This document shows, piece by piece, positions 58,882 to 64,000 of a stretch of 64,000 nucleotides of DNA. Each line of letters starts with the position of its first letter. Position 1 is the stretch's first letter. The notes beneath the pieces were generated by a model, which saw nothing but the letters and a program-made list of their open reading frames with translations, was not told the DNA's origin and made no database searches. Origin of the DNA: Streptomyces eurythermus (lineage in GTDB: Bacteria > Actinomycetota > Actinomycetes > Streptomycetales > Streptomycetaceae); the NCBI RefSeq assembly GCF_014649115.1, contig NZ_BMSK01000013.1, positions 237,043 to 301,042 of the forward strand, given 5' to 3'. The position numbers and the translations under genes were made by a program.

Positions 58882-59922
58882 TCACTTGTGCCAGTCCGGG
58901 AGTTCCAGGATCTCCACCACGGCGGCGGACCAGGTGAACCCCGCGCCGACGCCGAGCAGCAGGACCAGGTCGCCGGGCCGCACCTCGCGTCGCTCGATCA
59001 GCCGCGCCAGGCCCGCGAACTGGTCACCGGCCCCGAGGTGCCCCACGGTCCGGCTCCACGGCCAGGTCGTGTGCTCCGGGGCGATCCCGAAGGGCCGGAA
59101 GTAGGCCGACTCCAGCCGGCGCCGCCCGAGGTGGGGCAGTACGAACCGGGCGATGTCGCGGAGTTCGGCCTTGGCGCCGGCCAGTGCCTCCTCCACGGCG
59201 GACCGCTGTCCCCGCGCGGCCCGGTCCACGGTGGCCCGCATGCCGTGCCGGTCCAGGTACTGCTCCTTGCACTCCTCCAGGTTCACCTTCCGTACCCGCC
59301 CGTCGGCGGGCGGCCGGAACGGGTGGTCCCCGCGGTGCATGCGTTCCAGGCCCGGATCGGAGACGGTCACCAGGCTGCGCACGCGCGCGAAGCCACCGTC
59401 CCGGGCCAGGACGAGGGCCGCGCCGCCGTCGGCGTAGACCGTTCCCGGATCGGCGCGCCACCGGTCGAAGGCGGGCGGGCAGAAGACGTCGCCCGCCGTG
59501 AGCAGGGCCGCGCGGGACGCCTCGGACGAGGACAGGAACGCCCGGGCGAGCGCCATGGAGGCCATTCCGCCGTTGGACACCTGGCGGATCTCGACGGCGG
59601 GGCAGGCCGGCTGCCCGGTGCCGAGCGCCAGCGCCTGGACGTACGAGGCCGTGCCCCACAGGTCGTGGCCCTGGTCGTAGAGCGTGGCGTGGAGCAGCAG
59701 TCCCACCTCGGCGGAGGAGCGTCCGGCGCGGCCGAGAGCGGTTCGCGCGGCGCGCGCGGCCATCGCCGGTGCCGAGTCCTCCTCGGAGGCGACCGTGACC
59801 GACTCCATGCCGGTCCTGCGGGCCTCGGCCGCCGGGAACGCTCCCGATGCCACCGCGTCGGCCGCCGAAACGGGCGGCGGCAGCCACGCGGCGCAGCCGG
59901 CGATGTACAACTCGTCGGTCAT
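58882..59922 (-). CDS. KAS III-like acyltransferase with Ser-His-Asp (DpsC/CerJ type)
   Basis: A 346-aa thiolase-fold protein related to FabH. The catalytic Cys is replaced: EIRQVSNGGMASM puts Ser at 116. His295 and Asp300 in VGHLGAGDQFAGL complete a triad at the spacing I recall for DpsC (Ser118, His297, Asp302), the anthracycline starter-unit acyltransferase. PHLGRRRLES and LLLGVGAGFTWSA are other KAS III landmarks. It likely transfers an acyl group in a polyketide or hybrid pathway. ATG at 59922, AGGAC upstream. Confidence 0.88.
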   Translation of the reverse strand: MTDELYIAGCAAWLPPPVSAADAVASGAFPAAEARRTGMESVTVASEEDSAPAMAARAARTALGRAGRSSAEVGLLLHATLYDQGHDLWGTASYVQALALGTGQPACPAVEIRQVSNGGMASMALARAFLSSSEASRAALLTAGDVFCPPAFDRWRADPGTVYADGGAALVLARDGGFARVRSLVTVSDPGLERMHRGDHPFRPPADGRVRKVNLEECKEQYLDRHGMRATVDRAARGQRSAVEEALAGAKAELRDIARFVLPHLGRRRLESAYFRPFGIAPEHTTWPWSRTVGHLGAGDQFAGLARLIERREVRPGDLVLLLGVGAGFTWSAAVVEILELPDWHK

Positions 59923-59996
59923 CAGGTCCTTCTTCGCTGAGGAGGTTCACTGAGTGGGGGTGGCGCGGGCCGCCGGGCCCGGGGCCCGGCCGTGGC

Positions 59997-61319
59997 TCAG
60001 CGCACGCCGCGGATGCGGCGGACCAGCAGCACGCCGGCGAGCGTCAGGACGGCGGTGACCGTGAACAGCGACCGGTAGCCGCCCGGGGCGCTCACCAGGG
60101 CCGCCGCCAGGAGCGGGCCCAGCACATGCGGCAGTACGTTGGCGATGTTGGTGACCCCGAGGTCCCTGCCCCGGTCGCCCGAGCTCGGCAGTACGTCGGT
60201 GACCAGGGCCTGGTCGACGGAGACGTAGACGCCGTAACCGAGTCCCATCAGGGGAGCCGCGGCCAGGGCGGCCGGCCAGCTCGGCCACACCGCGAGCAGC
60301 AGCGCCGCGGCGGCGATCACCGTGCCGGCCACCACGATCGGGGTGCGCCGGCGGCCGTGCCGGTCGGAGTAGGCCGCGCCGGCGAAGGCGGCGCCCACGA
60401 TGCCCAGCGCGTACAGCGACACCAGCACCGTCAGGCCCTGTTCGGCGCTGCGGCCGGGGAACCGCTGCTCGTAGCGGATCTCGTCGCGCAGGAAGTACAG
60501 CAGGTACAGCGTGCCGATCGCGTTGCCGGACTGGATCAGGAAGCGGGTGACCCAGGCCAGCGCGAAGTCCGGGTGGCGGCGCAACGACCCCCAGGTGCCC
60601 CGCAGGAGGTGACGCGGGCCGCCGGACGGTGCCGGCCGGTGTCCCGGCGGGGCGTCCTTGACGAGGGCGAGGAACAGGGCGGCACCGGTGACGACGGCGA
60701 GCGCGGGCACCGCGTAACCGGCGGCCGTGCCCGTCACCGCCCTGGTGACCAGGACGGTGCCCAGTAGCACCGACACCGGCTGGGCGGCCCCCATCCAGGC
60801 GCTCACCCTGGCGCGTTGGGACACCGGGACCTGGTCGGGGAGCACGGCGACGAGACCGGCCAGCACGGCGCCGAGCCCCAGCTGGGCGAGGCACCAGGCA
60901 CCGGCCACCGAGGCGACGCTCCCTTGCCGCGACAGCAGGGCGAGACCCGCGGCGGCACACAGCGCGCCGCCCGCCAGCCAGGGGCGGCGGCGGCCGAACC
61001 GGGAGGCGGTACGGTCCGACAGCGCGCCGGCCAGCGGTGTGGCCACCAGGCCGACGAGGGCCCCGATCCCGGTGACCAGGGCGAGGGCCGTCTCCTTGCC
61101 GCCGGGGTCGATCGCCTCCAACTGCCGGGCCAGCAGCACTTGTACGGGTGTGTAGAGGGCGGTCCACAGCCCCAGCGAGGCGAGCGCGAGACCGGCCACG
61201 AACGGGGCCCGGACGCGGGTCACGGGCTCGTCCGTGCTTCCGGGCCCGGCGGTGCCGCCGGTCTGTGCCACCGTGCCGTCCGCGGCCGGTGACGACGGCT
61301 GCCCGGCGGCGTCGGTCAT
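59997..61319 (-). CDS. MFS transporter
   Basis: A 440-aa 12-TM permease. LASLGLWTALYTPVQVLL is TM1; GALSDRTASRFGRRRPWL is the family A-loop. The layout and LAGALSDRT resemble the GPH/MFS_2-like sugar or drug families. The ATG overlaps the P450 stop (ATGA). It probably exports the product of the neighbouring biosynthetic genes and may confer self-resistance; substrate inferred from context only. Confidence 0.88.
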   Translation of the reverse strand: MTDAAGQPSSPAADGTVAQTGGTAGPGSTDEPVTRVRAPFVAGLALASLGLWTALYTPVQVLLARQLEAIDPGGKETALALVTGIGALVGLVATPLAGALSDRTASRFGRRRPWLAGGALCAAAGLALLSRQGSVASVAGAWCLAQLGLGAVLAGLVAVLPDQVPVSQRARVSAWMGAAQPVSVLLGTVLVTRAVTGTAAGYAVPALAVVTGAALFLALVKDAPPGHRPAPSGGPRHLLRGTWGSLRRHPDFALAWVTRFLIQSGNAIGTLYLLYFLRDEIRYEQRFPGRSAEQGLTVLVSLYALGIVGAAFAGAAYSDRHGRRRTPIVVAGTVIAAAALLLAVWPSWPAALAAAPLMGLGYGVYVSVDQALVTDVLPSSGDRGRDLGVTNIANVLPHVLGPLLAAALVSAPGGYRSLFTVTAVLTLAGVLLVRRIRGVR

Positions 61320-62515
61320 CCCCATGTGACCGGGAACTCCGTGTAGCCGCCGAGCGCCGCGAAGTCCCGCCACTTCAGGGACCGCGGGTCGACCGCGAGT
61401 TCGAGGTCCGGGAAGCGTTCGAAGAGCATGCGCAGCCCGATCTCCATCTCGGCCCGGGCCAGGGGCGCCCCGATGCAGAAGTGCGGTCCGTGGCCGAAGA
61501 ACAGCTGGGTGGACTCGGTCCGGTGGAGGTCGAAACGCTCCGGGTCCCGGAACACCGACTCGTCACGGCACGCCGAGCCGATGTGCTGCATCACCGCGGC
61601 GCCCGCCGGGATGACGGTGTCGCCGAGCCGGATGTCGGTGGAGGCACGGCGGGGTGAGATCACACCGCCGGGGTTGTCCAGACGCAGCAGCTCCTCGACC
61701 GCCGGCCGCCACAGGGAGGGGTCCTTGCGCAGCTGAGCCAGTTGCTCCGGGTGGCGCAGCAGGGTCAGCACGGAACTGGCGAAGACGGTGATGCTGGTGT
61801 CGTGCCCGGCGACCAGCAGCGCGGTGCCCAGGCCCACCAACTCGGCCTGCGTGAGCGGGCCTTCGTCGTCGGAGAGGGTGGTCAGGGCGCTGAGCAGGTC
61901 ATCCCGGGGATCGGCGCGCTTGCGGTCCACGAGGTCCGAGAAGTAGGCGCGCATGTCCATGTAGGCCGCGCGCACCTCCTCGGGCGGGTAGTCCCGCAGC
62001 GACATCATCCGCTCGGTCCAGCCGACGAACCGCTCCTGGTCCTCGAGGGGCACACCGAGCATCTCGCAGACGATGCGCAGCGGGATCGGGCGGCCGAACG
62101 CCTCGTTCAGGTCGGCCGGCCGGGGGCCGGCCGCCATCTCGTCCAGCACCTCGCCGACGATCGCTTCCATCCGGGGGCGCAGCTCGTCGACCCGGCGCGG
62201 GGTGAAGGCCTGGGAGGCGAACTTGCGGACCCGGGTGTGGCGGGGCGGGTCCATGTTCAGGATCACGTCCGGGGAGGGGGCGGCGGCCTGGAAGCGGGGG
62301 GCGTCGGGTTCCAGCATCAGTGCCCGGCTGAACCGGCGGTCCGCGAGGACGGTGCGTACGTCGTCGTAGCGCGTGACCAGGTACGCCGGGTCGCCGGTCG
62401 CCAGGGTGATGGGGCACACGGGCCGCTCGCGCCGCAGCCGCTCGTACTCCTCGGGCGGCCGGGTGGGGTCGGTGCGGACCACCGGATAGGCGATCGTCGG
62501 GTGTTCCTCGGACAT
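61316..62515 (-). CDS. Cytochrome P450
   Basis: A 399-aa class I P450. The I-helix has AGHDTS (236-241), the K-helix VEELLR, and the heme loop FGHGPHFCIGAPLAR with Cys347. NMDPPRHTRVRKFASQAFTPRRV is the conserved helix C region. It is a typical macrolide/polyketide-tailoring CYP105/107-like sequence. ATG at 62515 has GGAGG five bases upstream. It forms an operon with the MFS gene and is separated from the thioesterase by a strong terminator. Confidence 0.93.
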   Translation of the reverse strand: MSEEHPTIAYPVVRTDPTRPPEEYERLRRERPVCPITLATGDPAYLVTRYDDVRTVLADRRFSRALMLEPDAPRFQAAAPSPDVILNMDPPRHTRVRKFASQAFTPRRVDELRPRMEAIVGEVLDEMAAGPRPADLNEAFGRPIPLRIVCEMLGVPLEDQERFVGWTERMMSLRDYPPEEVRAAYMDMRAYFSDLVDRKRADPRDDLLSALTTLSDDEGPLTQAELVGLGTALLVAGHDTSITVFASSVLTLLRHPEQLAQLRKDPSLWRPAVEELLRLDNPGGVISPRRASTDIRLGDTVIPAGAAVMQHIGSACRDESVFRDPERFDLHRTESTQLFFGHGPHFCIGAPLARAEMEIGLRMLFERFPDLELAVDPRSLKWRDFAALGGYTEFPVTWG

Positions 62516-62627
62516 CGCAGCCTCCATCGATCGGGTCGCCCGTCAGTCTGTCCGGGCCCGCTGACGGGGTGCTGACCGCCGTCTGACGACGCGTGAGCGT
62601 GGCCCCCGGGGCCCGGGCGGACACAAG

Positions 62628-62661
62628 ACGACGGCCCCGGGAGGAGTCCCGGGGCCGTCGT
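62628..62661 (-). terminator. Strong hairpin terminator
   Basis: A perfect 15-bp stem (ACGACGGCCCCGGGA with complement) with a 4-base loop GGAG lies 50 bases downstream of the thioesterase stop and before the P450 start. It likely ends the methyltransferase-thioesterase transcript and makes P450-MFS a separate unit. Confidence 0.8.
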
Positions 62662-62711
62662 GCGGTCGTGCGTTCGTGCGGGTACATGTGCTCGTACCGT
62701 CGTGCCGGGTG

Positions 62712-63152
62712 CTAGAGCAGTTTCCCGGCCACCTCGCGGAAGGTGGGGGTCCACGGAGTCGGCCGGAACGTCTCCGTGTCGATGCGTATGTGCACCCGGT
62801 GTCCTTCCGCGTGCACCGTCCGCCCGTCCTCCGACAGCACCCGGAAGTCGTAGACCACGCTCGTCTCGGCCAGTTTGCTGATCCAGAAGTGCACCGCGTA
62901 CGGGACGGTGCCGCGGATCGGCGCCCGGTAGCGGATGGTGAACTCGGCGACGGCCAGGAAGATGTCCGGCTGGCTGTACTTGCCTTCGGCGTAGGTGAAG
63001 CCGTTGCGCGACCAGAAGCCGGTCAGTGCCCGCTCCACCATCACCGGGTAACGGCAGTTGTGGACGAATCCCATCAGGTCCAGGTCGTCGTAGTGGGCGT
63101 ATCCGGGCTCCACGTGCCCTCGCTCTACGGCGATCCGGGGCTGGGCGGTCAT
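62712..63152 (-). CDS. Acyl-CoA thioesterase, hotdog fold (4HBT type)
   Basis: A 146-aa single hotdog-domain thioesterase. The signature is HYDDLDLMGFVHNCRYPVMVERA, with Asp in YDDLD as the catalytic residue, followed by AVAEFTIRYRAPIRG and VYDFRVLSEDGRTVHAEG. Enzymes of this group release acyl chains from CoA or carrier proteins in polyketide and aromatic pathways. It lies 23 bases after the methyltransferase stop, so it is co-transcribed with it. Confidence 0.88.
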   Translation of the reverse strand: MTAQPRIAVERGHVEPGYAHYDDLDLMGFVHNCRYPVMVERALTGFWSRNGFTYAEGKYSQPDIFLAVAEFTIRYRAPIRGTVPYAVHFWISKLAETSVVYDFRVLSEDGRTVHAEGHRVHIRIDTETFRPTPWTPTFREVAGKLL

Positions 63153-63175
63153 CTTGGTGCCTCCCGCGGTAGATG

Positions 63176-64000
63176 TCAGCCGGTGCCGGCTTCGATGATC
63201 GACAGGCTCGCGGGAGTCGGATGGATGCGCAACAGGTTCAGTCCCGCCTCGCCGAGAAGTGACGCGAATTCGTCCTTCGTCCGCTCCTTGCCCTCGAACA
63301 CCGTCAGCATCAGGACGTCGGAGAGCACGATCCCCGGCGGCACGTCCTTGTCCGGCACCACGGCGTCGACGATCAGCAGCCGGGAGCCCTCGCCCATGGC
63401 CTTCCGGCAGTTGCGCAGGATGCGCAGGCAGTCGGCCCGGGACTTGTCGTGCACGATCCGCTTCAGGACGTAGACGTCCGCGCCGGCGGGCACCGACTCG
63501 TAGAAGTCGCCCGCCACGGTCTCCCAGCGGCCCGCGATCGCGGGATCGTCCAGCCGGTGCCGGGCGAGTACCGGCGCCCGTTCGAACAGAACCCCGCGCA
63601 GCTTGGGATTCCTGGCCAGTACCGTGCGCAGGAAACCTCCGGTGCCGCCCGCGAGGTCCACCACGGTTCCGGCGGGCGGGAAGGCGTAGCTGTCGGCGAT
63701 CGCGGTCTGCTCGGTCATGGACAGGCTGTCCAGTGCCTCGGAGAACAGCACCGCCGGTGCGCCGTCGCCGTCGACCCGGTCGAAGACGGGTACGCCGAAG
63801 ATGTCGTCGAAGACCGTGGTGCCCTCGCGGACCGTGTCCTCCAGCCGTTCCGCCGACTTCCAGTACATCTCGTCGGTGAAGAGCAGTGCCGCGCTGCGGA
63901 CGGAGTAGGGGACGTCGGAGCGCAGCACCTGGGCGGCGGGGGTGATGTGGAAGGCGCCGTCGTCGTCCTCGCGGAAGACACCGCGGGTGGCGAGGAAGCG
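63176..64000 (-). CDS. O-methyltransferase, methyltransf_2 type (5' end cut by window)
   Basis: The C-terminal 274 residues of a SAM-dependent O-methyltransferase of the kind that tailors aromatic polyketides (TcmO/DnrK group). The visible start has the end of the dimerisation domain (TRGVFREDDDGAFHITPAA). SAM motif I is VVDLAGGTGGFLRTVLARNP, then FERAPVLARHRL, VAGDFYESVPAGADVYVLKRIVHD and LLIVDAVVPD. The general base His is in IVHDKSR. The gene continues past the right edge. First known gene of the unit with the thioesterase. Confidence 0.9.
   Translation of the reverse strand, partial: RFLATRGVFREDDDGAFHITPAAQVLRSDVPYSVRSAALLFTDEMYWKSAERLEDTVREGTTVFDDIFGVPVFDRVDGDGAPAVLFSEALDSLSMTEQTAIADSYAFPPAGTVVDLAGGTGGFLRTVLARNPKLRGVLFERAPVLARHRLDDPAIAGRWETVAGDFYESVPAGADVYVLKRIVHDKSRADCLRILRNCRKAMGEGSRLLIVDAVVPDKDVPPGIVLSDVLMLTVFEGKERTKDEFASLLGEAGLNLLRIHPTPASLSIIEAGTG

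Noticed and set aside
1..64000. Transposases, integrases, attachment sites, tRNA or rRNA genes
   Set aside because: None recognised by eye on either strand; a tRNA cannot be fully excluded without a covariance search.

Overview
The window is about 64 kb of very GC-rich DNA. GTG and TTG starts are frequent, many neighbouring genes overlap by 4 bases (ATGA/GTGA), and the protein families (AraC, MarR, HxlR and IclR regulators, SpoIIE-type phosphatase, DUF2795 proteins, many P450s, a type II thioesterase, a KAS III-like acyltransferase) point to a Streptomyces or close relative. I saw no rRNA, tRNA, phage, transposon or CRISPR array. The mix of catabolic, stress and secondary-metabolism genes, with few housekeeping genes, suggests an accessory or chromosome-arm region. 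Both window edges cut genes: an ABC ATPase on the left and an O-methyltransferase on the right.

Layout. 1-6.4 kb: a tightly coupled operon of a fused oligopeptide-type ABC ATPase, a formylglycine-generating enzyme and two sulfatases with intact CxPxR sites. 6.7-14 kb: secreted S8 protease, an orphan LuxR-type response regulator next to the last codons of a lost histidine kinase, VOC and MarR genes, an SseB-like protein, an NCS1 permease, an AraC regulator and an alpha/beta hydrolase. 14-15 kb: divergent DUF2795 stress genes with a small acidic protein and a good sigma-B-type promoter. 15-20 kb: an NCS1 permease with a C-terminal eight-cysteine domain, a secreted CAP protein, and a single protein joining an ECF sigma factor, a zinc-type anti-sigma motif, a membrane segment and a CAP domain. 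20-31 kb: HxlR/epoxide-hydrolase-like pair, NAD kinase, cyclophilin, orphan type II thioesterase, a DauR-like regulator with two PLP enzymes for D- or hydroxy-amino acids, PIG-L deacetylase, 3-hydroxyisobutyryl-CoA hydrolase preceded by the tail of a deleted acyl-CoA dehydrogenase, and a methyltransferase.

31-37.7 kb: a catabolic operon (ABM monooxygenase, beta-hydroxyacid dehydrogenase, amidohydrolase, P450, benzoylformate decarboxylase, aromatic-acid MFS importer). 37.8-50 kb: PAS-GAF-SpoIIE phosphatase, mannose-6-phosphate isomerase, TPR protein, GH43 xylosidase with a CGAAA-G-TTTCG operator-like palindrome, Nudix protein, an unrecognised helical protein, GlsB/YeaQ, Sir2, class II amidotransferase, glutamate decarboxylase and CbiZ. 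50-53.6 kb: IclR regulator with vanillate demethylase genes, and a coupled 76-aa protein between vanA and vanB. 54-58.9 kb: a small membrane protein coupled to a membrane-anchored Mrr-type nuclease, a lipoprotein, NmrA/AraC pair and heme A synthase. 58.9-64 kb: one edge of a probable biosynthetic cluster (DpsC-like acyltransferase with Ser in place of Cys, MFS exporter, P450, hotdog thioesterase, O-methyltransferase).

Two wider patterns stand out. First, aromatic catabolism appears twice (benzoylformate and vanillate routes). Second, at least five intergenic regions carry unrelated short tandem repeats (periods about 15, 16, 26 and 31 bases, plus one complex repeat). Coordinates of starts are my choice from ribosome binding sites, overlaps and family lengths. 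All functional calls come from reading motifs, with no database search.
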